This document shows, piece after piece, positions 1 to 6,914 of a stretch of 14,001 bases of DNA. Source of the DNA: Acidobacteriota bacterium (GTDB lineage Bacteria; Acidobacteriota; UBA4820; DSQY01). The notes beneath the pieces were generated by a model. The model did no database searches, was not told the DNA's origin, and worked only from the letters and a program-made list of their open reading frames with translations. The stretch spans positions 1 through 14,001 of the forward strand of contig JAKAJA010000015.1 of assembly GCA_021814085.1 (NCBI GenBank). Direction: 5' to 3'. Both the position numbers and the translations under genes were made by a program. The stretch's first letter is position 1; the number at the start of each line of letters is the position of its first letter.

Positions 1-1244
1 GGTTCCTCTTCGAGGGGGACATGGGCCCCATGGAGGAGCTCGACGACGACGAGAACGCCGCCGTTTCGAGCAGCCCCACCGTCCGCGACCTCCACGAGGG
101 GGAGCGGATCCTCGTCCAGGTGACCAAGGAGCCCATGGGGTCGAAGGGGGCGCGGCTCACGACCCAGCTCTCCATTCCGGGCCACTACCTCATCTACATG
201 CCCTACACCGACCATGTCGGCGTCTCGCGCAAGATCGCCGGCGCCGAGCGGTCGCGGCTCAAGGGGGCCGTCCGGCGCATCAAGTCCGGCGCGCCGGGGG
301 CCTTCATCGTCCGCACGGCGGCGGAGGGCGTCCCCGAGGGGGACGTCGCGGCAGAAATGCAGAGCCTCGCCGACCTCTGGGCGCTCATCCGCCTGCGCAG
401 CGGCCGCGTGGAGGCTCCGGCCCTGGTCCACCAGGAGGCCGACCTCGTGAGCCGGACCGTCCGCGAGATCCTCCTCAAGGGGGAGGGCGTGGTCGTGACG
501 GACGACGCCCAGACGGCCCGGCGCTGTCAGGCCATCCTCGCGGCCCTCGGCCAGGACCCGGAGCGCGTCCAGACCTGGGACGACCGGCGGGTCTCGCTCT
601 TCGAGCATCACCGCGTCGAGCAGGAGCTGGAGCGCGCCCTCCAGCCACGGGTCTGGCTTCCCTCGGGCGGCTGCATCGTCCTCCAGTCCACCGAGGCGCT
701 CGTCTCCATTGACGTGAACTCGGGCCGGTTCGTCGGCAGGAAATCCCTGGAGGAGACCGCCTTCCTCATCAACGTGGAGGCGGTGGACGAGATCGTCCGC
801 CAGATCCGCCTGCGCAGCCTCGGCGGCATCATCGTCATTGATTTCATAGACATGGGCAAACGCGCCCACCGGGAGGCGCTCCTCGCGAAGCTCCAGGAGG
901 CGCTCCGAACGGACCGCGCCCGCACTCGGATCCTCAACATCTCCGAATTCGGCCTCGTGGAGATGACCCGCAAGAGGACCCACAAGAGCCTGGAGAGGGT
1001 GATGACCGCCACCTGCCCCTGCTGCGAGGGGCGCGGCCGGGTGGCCGCCGCCTGGCGCGTGGTCCAGAGCATCCTCCTCCAGGTGGAGGCCCTCAAGAGA
1101 CCCGTCCGGGCGGTGGTGACCGCCTCGCCGGACGTGCTGAAGTACATCGAGGAGAACCGGGAGACCCTCAACATCCCGCCGGGGCTGACCTTCGAGCCCT
1201 CGCCGGTCTTCAAGCCCACCCGGTTCGATATCCGGCCGCTCTGA
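1..1244 (+). CDS. rng: Ribonuclease G (RNase E/G family), 5' end outside window
   Basis: Single-strand-specific endoribonuclease that matures rRNA and tRNA and decays mRNA in the cytoplasm. The reading frame is open to the left edge (first whole codon at base 3, reading FLFEGD, the end of the S1 domain's AAFL-type strand), so the ATG at 21 is internal. Counting from that Met, the Mg-binding aspartates are D231 (in SIDVNSG) and D274 (in VIDFIDM), and the Zn-link cysteines are C332 and C335 (CPCC). All four are offset by exactly 72 from E. coli RNase E D303, D346, C404 and C407, so the core has no indels between them and about 70 residues precede the ATG at 21. The protein stops soon after the Zn-link and has no long degradosome tail, so it is RNase G-like (about 480 residues in total). 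It is convergent with the PilZ gene. Family assignment is very secure; G versus a short E is a length argument. Confidence 0.96.
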   Translation, partial: FLFEGDMGPMEELDDDENAAVSSSPTVRDLHEGERILVQVTKEPMGSKGARLTTQLSIPGHYLIYMPYTDHVGVSRKIAGAERSRLKGAVRRIKSGAPGAFIVRTAAEGVPEGDVAAEMQSLADLWALIRLRSGRVEAPALVHQEADLVSRTVREILLKGEGVVVTDDAQTARRCQAILAALGQDPERVQTWDDRRVSLFEHHRVEQELERALQPRVWLPSGGCIVLQSTEALVSIDVNSGRFVGRKSLEETAFLINVEAVDEIVRQIRLRSLGGIIVIDFIDMGKRAHREALLAKLQEALRTDRARTRILNISEFGLVEMTRKRTHKSLERVMTATCPCCEGRGRVAAAWRVVQSILLQVEALKRPVRAVVTASPDVLKYIEENRETLNIPPGLTFEPSPVFKPTRFDIRPL

Positions 1245-1273
1245 CGGCCTAGGGCCTATCCGGAGAGACGGCC

Positions 1274-1597
1274 TTACCCGAGGACCTGCTGGACCACCGC
1301 GCGGTGGAAGGGGTCCACCTTGAGAAACTCCAGCCCCACCGCGTACCGCCCTTCTTCCAGGCGCCGTGCGTGGACGACCCGGCTCTCGGCCTCCAGCACC
1401 TCGTGGTCCAGGGCGATGTACAGGCGGAGCCAGCCGCTTCCCTCCACGGGCTCCGGCAGGGTGACCGAGCAGCCCCCCCGGGAGAGGTCCCTCGTCGCGC
1501 AGAAGGCCCCCTCTCTCGGCTCGTCCAGCCGCTCGATCATGACGGTGCACTCGATCGGGAACCTTTCGAAACGGCGGTGTCCGGTCTCGCTGCCCAC
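1274..1597 (-). CDS. PilZ-domain protein (probable cyclic-di-GMP receptor)
   Basis: A stand-alone PilZ domain of 107 residues from the GTG at 1597. The c-di-GMP signature is present: the RxxxR arginines at R8 and R12 (HRRFERF), then D37-L-S-R-G-G42, which fits [DN]xSxxG. A beta-rich remainder ends in VGLEFLKV. The frame stays open to a GTG at 1666, but I chose 1597 because a GGGAGG ribosome-binding site lies five bases upstream of it and a promoter lies between the two candidate starts, so an mRNA from that promoter could not carry the longer form. A small PilZ protein of this kind usually acts as a diffusible c-di-GMP adaptor. Its target (motility, export or transcription) cannot be told from here. 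The GGDEF cyclase at 5879-6844 is in the same window but not in the same operon. Confidence 0.85.
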   Translation of the reverse strand: MGSETGHRRFERFPIECTVMIERLDEPREGAFCATRDLSRGGCSVTLPEPVEGSGWLRLYIALDHEVLEAESRVVHARRLEEGRYAVGLEFLKVDPFHRAVVQQVLG

Positions 1598-1628
1598 GGT
1601 GGCCTCCCGGACCTCCCCTCGCGAGGAA

Positions 1629-1657
1629 AGTATAGGTCCTCGAGGAAGGGTGAGCAA
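1629..1657 (-). promoter_or_regulatory. Putative sigma-70 promoter for the PilZ gene
   Basis: On the minus strand, TTGCTC (bases 1657-1652) is followed after 17 bases by TATACT (1634-1629), a five-of-six match to the -10 consensus. Transcription would begin near 1622, about 25 bases ahead of the GTG at 1597. A second TATACT lies at 1687-1682 but has no convincing -35 partner. Seen in sequence only; not tested. Confidence 0.5.
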
Positions 1658-1806
1658 GCGTCCCACAAAGGTGACACAAATAGTATAGTTACGAGCCTAT
1701 CCCGAAATAGGTCGTGACCTTGCCTTATTTTCCGGATAGCCCCTAAATTTTCCCGAGGGAGGTCCGGAAGTCCTTCCCGGGAGCCGTCCAGGGCGGCCCG
1801 CCGCAC

Positions 1807-1835
1807 TTGACCCCGACGCACGGCCCGCATACCCT
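1807..1835 (+). promoter_or_regulatory. Putative promoter of tRNA-Ser
   Basis: TTGACC at 1807-1812 and TACCCT at 1830-1835 are separated by 17 bases. The predicted start, near 1842, is only a few bases before the mature tRNA 5' end at 1845, with a GC-rich discriminator typical of stable-RNA promoters. The -10 is weak (three of six) but keeps the key T, A and final T. Confidence 0.5.
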
Positions 1836-1844
1836 TGGACCCGC

Positions 1845-1932
1845 GGAGAGATGGCCGAGAGGTCGAAGGCGGCGGTCTTGAAAACCGCTGGCCCGAAAGG
1901 GCCCGGGGGTTCGAATCCCTCTCTCTCCGCCA
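1845..1932 (+). tRNA. tRNA-Ser, anticodon UGA (reads UCA)
   Basis: A complete class II tRNA of 88 bases including an encoded CCA (1930-1932). The acceptor stem GGAGAGA (1845-1851) pairs with TCTCTCC (1922-1928), followed by discriminator G1929. The anticodon stem GCGGT/ACCGC encloses the loop CTTGAAA, with anticodon TGA at 1879-1881. A long variable arm (TGGCCCGAAAGGGCCC) gives the serine identity, and the T loop is TTCGAAT with one G-U pair in the stem. The degenerate integrase next to it suggests that its 3' end once served as an attachment site. Confidence 0.97.
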
Positions 1933-1965
1933 ATTAAACCACAAGGACTTACGGGTTTCTGGGTG

Positions 1966-1988
1966 CTGCCCGCCACCATGGCGGGCGG
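1966..1988. other. Strong GC stem-loop downstream of tRNA-Ser
   Basis: GCCCGCC (1968-1974) and GGCGGGC (1980-1986) form a perfect 7-bp stem with loop ACCAT. Two further pairs (one of them G-T) extend it to 9 bp. It lies 33 bases past the tRNA end, so it could stop transcription of the tRNA or be an end structure of the lost mobile element. No T-run follows on either strand, so a standard Rho-independent terminator is not supported. Confidence 0.4.
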
Positions 1989-2006
1989 AGAAGGATTGCA
2001 GGTAAA

Positions 2007-2428
2007 TCACAAGTCCGAGTCGAGAAGGGTCTTCTCCTCCTCGGCGGATAGAAATCGGTCTCGTCGGGGCTCGGGCTTGAAGAACTTCACGGCCTTCACC
2101 GGATTCTTCTCGCATAGGCTTCAGATCGCACAGAGCGAGAAGAGCCTCTTCAACCGCGCGAGGTCGGTATCCACCGTCTTCTGGCTGAAGGATCCTTCGC
2201 CGCACTTCTCCGTGACGCGCGCCGTCTTGTAAGCCTCGACGTCAGCGGGAGTGATGCGGTCGAGCGATGCTGGGCGAAGCTGCGAAAGAGCAGCCAGCGG
2301 GCCGAATAGTACCGGTCGTTCCGGTAGGTGCCCGACCGAGCATTCACTTTGGACCACACCAGGAATTTCTTCACCGCATCTTCGAACCTGGTCTTGACCT
2401 CCCAATGTCCAGCGGTGTTTTCTTGGCG
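2007..2428 (-). pseudogene. Degenerate tyrosine-recombinase (phage-type integrase) N-terminal fragment
   Basis: Read on the minus strand, three stretches line up with the N-terminal arm and SAM-like core-binding domain of phage-type integrases. First, from 2428, comes a segment containing HWEVKTRFEDAVKKFLVWSK and continuing through YRNDRYYSARWLLFRSF. Near 2260-2285 the frame shifts by one base into LDRITPADVEAYKTARV and KTVDTDLARLKRLFSL. An in-frame TGA at 2121-2123 follows, at the place where the family has the Trp of its AIxWGL-like helix, and the same frame then resumes with LCEKNPVKAVKFFKPEPRRD up to a TGA at 2007. The catalytic domain (R...HxxR...Y) is absent and no start codon leads the first stretch. 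The gene is dead by a frameshift, a nonsense change and truncation. Its place next to tRNA-Ser fits an old integrative element. Family recognition is from pattern memory, not a search. Confidence 0.8.
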
Positions 2429-2455
2429 TCACGGGAAGGCGCGACTCAGGGGAAG

Positions 2456-2760
2456 ATGACCGGAATGCCCGCGCTTGAGATTCCCGTGGGCCCAAAGTCA
2501 TCCTGGTTGCTCGCCGGAAGGGCAAGCGAGACCAAAGGCCTCCGCCCCAGCTGGACCCGCGCCGCCTTCATCGTCCGGGAGGAGGTCGTTCAGCAACTCA
2601 AGGCCGTGGCCAACTGGGAACGGAAGGAATGGGGGTCGTCGAGGAGGCGTTTGGGGCCTCCCTGAAGGATAATCCGACCAAGCCGGTACCCGAGAGCGCT
2701 GATGACGGATTCCAAGTGAGGGTTGTGCCGCGAGATTCCAACGATTCGTCACCGCATAGA
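2456..2760 (+). pseudogene. Frameshifted ribbon-helix-helix-type small DNA-binding protein (possible antitoxin relic)
   Basis: In one plus-strand frame from the ATG at 2456 the translation reaches TRAAFIVREEVVQQLKAVAN and then WERKE. The next frame over, entered near 2625-2632, continues GVVEEAFGASLKDNPTKPVP. Joined, these give the strand-helix-helix pattern of CopG/Arc-type ribbon-helix-helix proteins (beta strand, ELxxxLKxxAxxER, then VVEEAxxxxLK). Restoring one missing base after GGAA near 2627 repairs the frame. The true 3' end is not visible, because the second frame runs on antisense to the ClC gene. It is divergent from the dead integrase and was probably part of the same element. A toxin partner is not seen. 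Moderate to low confidence; an alternative is chance coding-like sequence. Confidence 0.4.
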
Positions 2761-2767
2761 GGGCGGG

Positions 2768-2787
2768 GGCGCAAGGGGGGATGCGCC
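2768..2787 (-). terminator. Stem-loop just past the ClC stop, possible terminator
   Basis: GGCGCA (2768-2773) and TGCGCC (2782-2787) form a perfect 6-bp stem around an 8-base loop, 10 bases beyond the stop codon of the ClC gene on the minus strand. There is no T-run afterwards, so termination would need Rho, or the structure is only a 3' end stabiliser. Confidence 0.35.
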
Positions 2788-2796
2788 AAGGTGTCG

Positions 2797-4152
2797 CTAC
2801 TGCTTGGCTCGCCACCAGCGCCCAATGGCTTTGAAGAATCGCTCCGCGAACGCAATCAGCGCGCTCTCTCGAGGGGAGTACTCGGCGTGCGCGTCTTGGA
2901 TCTCTTCCCCCAGGTGGACGTCGATGGAAGCGGACTTGGCGACTCGGAGCACCTGAGACGGATAGACGCTCCGGTGGCCCGTCATAAGGAAACTGAGGAC
3001 ACAGGCGACGCTCGCGTAGGGGGCAATGGTGGGGCCGAAGAGCTCGATGGCCATAATGCTCGCGGCGATGGGGGTGTTGGCCGCTCCTGCCAAGAGGCTT
3101 ACAAGCCCGATCGCGGCAAATGTGGGAATATCGAGACCCAATACCTGTGCATAGAAAGCCCCCGACGTGGCGCCAACGAAAAAAATGGGAGTCACGATTC
3201 CTCCGCTGCCGCCCGAGTTTAGGGTCACCGAAGTGAAGACGGATTTCCAGAGAAACGGATACCAGCCCGGACTGCCGCCCTTCAGGCACGATTCGATGGA
3301 CTCGAGGCCGAGTCCGAAGTACTCCTTGGAAGAGACCAGAGAGAGCAAGACCAGGACCACCCCTCCAACAACCCCTTTGAGGGGGGGCCAGATGTGGAGC
3401 CTCGAAAAGAGGCTTTTGCCCAAGTCCAGAATCTCGATGAGGATCGCGGAACATATGCCGAAGAAAATCCCCGCGATGATCGCCTGAAGAAGGACCATCT
3501 CGTTGAAGACCGGCATCACGGTGATCGGGTGGCGGAAGTATTCGATCCCCAGAGAGGCCGATACGTGGTACGCGGTGATCCCTGCGATGAAGGAGGGCAG
3601 GAGCACGTCGTAGAGAATGCCGCCGATGAACAGGACTTCGACGCCGAAGAGGGCCCCGGCGACGGGAGTGCCGAATACGGACGCAAACCCGGCGCTGATC
3701 CCGCAGATAACCAGTTTCCTGCGAGCCGAGTCATCAAACCGGAACAGGTCTGCCATCAGGGAAGAGAGGCCTGCCCCAATCTGCGCGCAGGGGCCCTCCT
3801 TGCCAGCCGATCCCCCCACCGCCAGGGTGACGATGGTGGCCACGAGTTTGACGGGCACGACGAGCGGGGCGATCCTTCCGGCGCGCCGGTGCACTGCCTC
3901 GATTACTTTCTCGGTCCCGTGGCCCTCCGCTTCGGGGGCGAGGTACTTCACGATGAGGGCGCTGAGGAAGAATGCCACCGGGAGCAGGAGGTGCGTGTAA
4001 GGGAATCGCCCCGCGATCTTGATGGTGAGGGCGAGCAGAAAGAGAAATCCCGTGGTAGCCAGGCCCACCGCAAGTCCTGTCAGTGTGGCAAGCACCAGCC
4101 ACTTGAGAACGCTGACGAACAAGATCGATTCTTCGACGAGCCTGCTTTTCAC
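2797..4152 (-). CDS. ClC-family chloride channel/transporter
   Basis: Polytopic inner-membrane protein of the ClC family, moving chloride or related anions by channel or proton-exchange mechanism. From the GTG at 4152 it has 451 residues, the family's core length. Selectivity motifs in order: GHGTEK (77-82, the GSGIPE position), GKEGP (117-121) with the gating glutamate E119 kept, and GGIVTP (317-322, the GxFxP position). The residue aligned with the internal proton glutamate of E. coli ClC (E203) is V173, following the conserved E172, as in channel-type members. No CBS domains are present. I chose GTG 4152 (GGAG eight bases upstream). A TTG at 4224 would add 24 basic residues and overlap the DUF389 gene by 29 bases. 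It lies 43 bases after the DUF389 stop and is probably the last gene of the operon. Family certain; channel versus exchanger is inferred. Confidence 0.95.
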   Translation of the reverse strand: MKSRLVEESILFVSVLKWLVLATLTGLAVGLATTGFLFLLALTIKIAGRFPYTHLLLPVAFFLSALIVKYLAPEAEGHGTEKVIEAVHRRAGRIAPLVVPVKLVATIVTLAVGGSAGKEGPCAQIGAGLSSLMADLFRFDDSARRKLVICGISAGFASVFGTPVAGALFGVEVLFIGGILYDVLLPSFIAGITAYHVSASLGIEYFRHPITVMPVFNEMVLLQAIIAGIFFGICSAILIEILDLGKSLFSRLHIWPPLKGVVGGVVLVLLSLVSSKEYFGLGLESIESCLKGGSPGWYPFLWKSVFTSVTLNSGGSGGIVTPIFFVGATSGAFYAQVLGLDIPTFAAIGLVSLLAGAANTPIAASIMAIELFGPTIAPYASVACVLSFLMTGHRSVYPSQVLRVAKSASIDVHLGEEIQDAHAEYSPRESALIAFAERFFKAIGRWWRAKQ

Positions 4153-4195
4153 AGCGACATCTCCATTCGGGGCGGGCGCCCGAGTTTTGCGCCCG

Positions 4196-5797
4196 CTATC
4201 TCGGGCCCTCCTCCTCCCTTTCAAAGGTCAGGATCAGCCTGGGGCCAGAAGGGTCTGGGGGCGCGACCGTCCCTGCGATCCTGTCGGATGGGATACCACA
4301 GGAGGATTCAAGATAGGCGCGCGCTGCCACGAGCCTGCCTGCCGCGAGCGCCCCCCGCCCGCGGCTTTCCGGAACCGAGCGGAGGCTTACACGCGGGCCA
4401 GCCCCCGCAGCGAAAAGCCGTCCAGCTTCCCGCAGCCTCGCTTGGTGATCCTCGGAAAGGGAAACCTGTGAGCGCTCGAAGAGCAGGGGTTCGACCATCG
4501 GGGTCAGGTCCGCTTTGAGAACGACTGGCTGCTGCAGGTGCTCCTGGATGTACCGCTCCAGAAACTTGTGCTCCTCAGCAGCCAACGGGATGTCGCGCCT
4601 GACGAGGAGGCGGATCGTAGGGGCATGCGGCCCCTTCTCGAAGACGATGGAGGCGTCCTCCAGGGTGGCCGGCGCCAACATCTCGGAGACCAGCGGGACA
4701 ATTTGGACAAGGACCTCATTGGCATCGCGGTTGGCGTCGGATAGGGTCTCTCCGGGGGTTCGGACCCGGACGAGCGGTGCGGCCGATGGGATAACCCCGC
4801 CACGGAGCATCTTGACCTGCTCGAGGTACAGGGTGGCAGGGTGTCCCAATGCCTTCGCGAGCGCCGCCTCCGCCTTGCTGACCTCCTCTACGCTCCGGTA
4901 TTCCACGGTGTTGAGAATTGCCTCCACAGAGACGGTGCCGTCGGCGAGTGCCCGGTGAGAGAGGTTGGAGAGAGTTGCCTGGCCGAAGGAGTTCTCCAAA
5001 GAGGCCCGTATGGCGCGGCGGTCCCGCATCTCCACGACCGAATCGCGCAGGGTGAGGACGAGGGGAACCGAGATGATGGCAAGGAGGACCAAGAGAGCCA
5101 GCATGCGGTTGCGGAGGGTCCGGGGGGACGTTACAGTCCCCTCTCCCGGCCTGAAGCCGAATGCGAAGAACACCGCACACGTGGCCAAGGTGATGGCAAC
5201 GAAGTTTGTGAAGAAGAGGAAGAACCCGCCCCACAAGATGGACCACTGGCGGGTCCCAAGGCCGTACCCGCACACGCTGAGGGGGGGGATGACGGCGGTG
5301 GCGATGGCCACCCCGGGGACGATGGTCAGGATGCTTCGCTTGGTGCACAGGGCGCCGGCGCCCGCCGTGCCTGCAAGAATGGCCACAAGGAGATCAAAGA
5401 GGCTGGGGCGGGTGCGCGAGAGGATTTCCGGGGTGGCGAGCTGCAGCGGCGAGAGGTAGGCTGCGGCGGCAGCCACGACCACTGTCAGGCCGATGCTCAG
5501 CCCGATCTTCCGAACCGAGAAGCGGAGGACCTCCACATCCCCCGTGATGAACCCAAAGCCGAAGCTGAGAATAGGCCCCATGAGGGGTGAAATGAGCATG
5601 GCGCCGATAATGGCGGGCGCGCTGTTGGTCAACAGGCCGGCGAGGGCGATAAGGTTGGCCAGGGTGAGGAGGAGGAAGTAGCCTGCTGTGGTCCGGGATT
5701 CCCGGTAGACCTGCTTGGCTACCGCCCGGTGGTTGACCGCCGAGACCCTCCGCTTCCAGTCGGCGAGGAACAGTCCGCGCATCTTCCCCAGCACCAT
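4196..5797 (-). CDS. DUF389 membrane protein with OmpA-like C-terminal domain
   Basis: Integral membrane protein of the DUF389 family (hydrophobic-domain proteins, biochemical role unknown). From the ATG at 5797 it has 533 residues. Seven hydrophobic segments lie at about 38-56, 59-83, 98-116, 133-153, 156-178, 188-213 and 232-250. The family signature NSAPAIIGAMLISPLMGPI falls at 58-76. A soluble part follows. Its last 90 residues (about 435-527) resemble an OmpA/MotB peptidoglycan-binding fold: LFERSQVSLSEDHQARL, then LAAGRLVAARAYLESSCGIP and SDRI, where LxxxRxxAARxYLxxxGIPxxRI is typical. The GHTD-type aspartate is replaced by SVPESRG, so peptidoglycan binding is uncertain. The ATG has GGGAG eight bases upstream; a GTG at 5872 would add an Arg/Gly-rich stretch that looks non-coding. 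It lies 81 bases after the GGDEF gene and 43 before ClC. Confidence 0.9.
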   Translation of the reverse strand: MVLGKMRGLFLADWKRRVSAVNHRAVAKQVYRESRTTAGYFLLLTLANLIALAGLLTNSAPAIIGAMLISPLMGPILSFGFGFITGDVEVLRFSVRKIGLSIGLTVVVAAAAAYLSPLQLATPEILSRTRPSLFDLLVAILAGTAGAGALCTKRSILTIVPGVAIATAVIPPLSVCGYGLGTRQWSILWGGFFLFFTNFVAITLATCAVFFAFGFRPGEGTVTSPRTLRNRMLALLVLLAIISVPLVLTLRDSVVEMRDRRAIRASLENSFGQATLSNLSHRALADGTVSVEAILNTVEYRSVEEVSKAEAALAKALGHPATLYLEQVKMLRGGVIPSAAPLVRVRTPGETLSDANRDANEVLVQIVPLVSEMLAPATLEDASIVFEKGPHAPTIRLLVRRDIPLAAEEHKFLERYIQEHLQQPVVLKADLTPMVEPLLFERSQVSLSEDHQARLREAGRLFAAGAGPRVSLRSVPESRGRGALAAGRLVAARAYLESSCGIPSDRIAGTVAPPDPSGPRLILTFEREEEGPR

Positions 5798-5878
5798 CTC
5801 AATTTCTCCCAGAGCGCCACGGCGCCGCGTCGGTCCTCCGAGGCAGGTCCGCCCCCGCCGCCCAGTGGGCACGCGGGT

Positions 5879-6844
5879 CTACCTCTCTTTTCGTACAGCT
5901 CCACCTTTCGCCCCTAGAACGACCTGCCGCACGCCGTCCTTACCCGACCTCTTCACCTCGTACATGAGGGCGTCCGCGGCATGGAGGATCTCCTCCACCG
6001 TATAGATGCCCTTAGAGACCGTGATGATGCCCACGCTGAGGGTCACGGGGCAGGGCCACTTCGCCTCGTCCCCAAGGTTGCCCCTTAAGCGCTCCACCGC
6101 CGTCGCCGCCTCTTCCTCTCCGGTCGAGGGGAGCAGGATTGCGAATTCGTCTCCCCCTAGCCGGGCCATCATGTCCCCGGCCCGCATGGCCGTGCGTGCA
6201 GCGGGTACCAGCCGCCGCAAGAGATCGTCTCCAGCCTCGTGCCCGAAATGGTCGTTGACCTTCTTGAAGTTATCCACGTCCATGTAGGCGAGGGAAAGGG
6301 GGAGGCCGGTCTTAGCGCTTAGGGCGATCTCCCGCTGGATCGCCGCGTGGAATGCGCGGGCATTGGGAATACCCGTCACCTGGTCCGTGTGCGCCATCCC
6401 CTCCATCAGGTCGAGAAGGTCGCGGAGCTTGGCGAGGAGCAGGCACAGGGTGCCGTAGGAGATGAAGTAAAAGAGAAAGTCGAGCAGAGCCACCGAGGCC
6501 GAGTCGTGGGTGAAGAGGCCCTGAGACTCTGACCAGAGCCGGGCCACGGCGCTCGTGCCTGCAGCGGCCAGTCCCCACCCGCGTCCGGCACGCCAGGTGA
6601 CCGCGGCGATGGGGAGCCAGTAGAAGATCGAAAAGCGGATATCAATCCCCGTCCTCAGATCAACCAAGGCCAAGACCAGAACGAGCACGGCGGCGAGGGA
6701 GAGAACCGCAGGCAGGGGAAGCTTGCGCCAACGGGTCAGCGGACCCTTCACGGCTTCACCCCGGTTTCGGTGTCTCGGGAGTCCGTGGAAAAAGGTATCG
6801 CTGGGCTCGGGGAGTGCCTGCCTGATCGCGGCTCCATCGGCCAC
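5879..6844 (-). CDS. Membrane-anchored GGDEF diguanylate cyclase
   Basis: Makes cyclic-di-GMP from two GTP. The 321 residues from the GTG at 6844 hold an N-terminal membrane sensor of about four hydrophobic stretches (around 44-62, 69-84, 90-101 and 117-138; SIFYWLPIAAVTWRAGR is a common lead-in in such proteins), then a GGDEF domain from about 150 to 310. The active site is intact: DVDNFKKVND (D189 and D191 region), GHEAGD, and GGDEF at 230-234. The inhibitory I-site RAGD is at 221-224 with the usual five-residue spacing, so product feedback is expected. A GTG at 6751 would give a shorter form starting just before the first membrane segment; I cannot decide between them. It lies between the TetR and DUF389 genes, which suggests that c-di-GMP output is tied to the condition sensed by the TetR regulator. 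Confidence 0.94.
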   Translation of the reverse strand: MADGAAIRQALPEPSDTFFHGLPRHRNRGEAVKGPLTRWRKLPLPAVLSLAAVLVLVLALVDLRTGIDIRFSIFYWLPIAAVTWRAGRGWGLAAAGTSAVARLWSESQGLFTHDSASVALLDFLFYFISYGTLCLLLAKLRDLLDLMEGMAHTDQVTGIPNARAFHAAIQREIALSAKTGLPLSLAYMDVDNFKKVNDHFGHEAGDDLLRRLVPAARTAMRAGDMMARLGGDEFAILLPSTGEEEAATAVERLRGNLGDEAKWPCPVTLSVGIITVSKGIYTVEEILHAADALMYEVKRSGKDGVRQVVLGAKGGAVRKER

Positions 6845-6914
6845 CTCAAACCCCCGGCGCTCCTACTTGAGACGCGTGAATTCGTAACGCGTGTTAAAGG
6901 ACAAGCGCCGACCC
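6845..6914. repeat. Short gap with two ACGCGT sites
   Basis: Between the TetR stop and the GGDEF start, the self-complementary hexamer ACGCGT occurs at 6872-6877 and 6887-6892, centres 15 bases apart. No convincing -35/-10 pair was found here, so the GGDEF gene most likely depends on the TetR promoter. The hexamers could be a protein-binding site or chance. Confidence 0.25.

Noticed and set aside
1245..1273. Possible bidirectional terminator between RNase G and PilZ (GGCCTAGGGCC)
   Set aside because: Only a 4-bp stem with a 3-base loop and no T-run; too weak to call.
1697..1979. Minus-strand open frames across tRNA-Ser reading GERGIRTPGPF or EREGFEPPGPF
   Set aside because: These are the well-known spurious peptides produced by translating the antisense of a tRNA-Ser gene; they contain no domain and overlap a certain tRNA.
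2498..3454. Long minus-strand frame overlapping the start of the ClC region
   Set aside because: It is in another frame of the clear ClC gene on the same strand, is rich in Arg, Pro and Gly, and shows no family pattern.
4153..4224. TTG start for the ClC gene overlapping DUF389 by 29 bases
   Set aside because: No ribosome-binding site fits it, and the added residues are basic and hydrophilic; GTG 4152 has GGAG at good spacing.
3394..4518. Plus-strand frame of 374 codons antisense to ClC and DUF389
   Set aside because: A GC-rich antisense shadow; both genes beneath it are convincing membrane proteins.
4841..5590. Plus-strand frame of 249 codons antisense to the DUF389 gene
   Set aside because: Low-complexity Gly/Glu/Asp composition with no recognisable domain; it mirrors the codon bias of the real gene.
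6872..6892. Promoter for the GGDEF gene around the two ACGCGT sites
   Set aside because: No -35/-10 pair at acceptable spacing was found on the minus strand.
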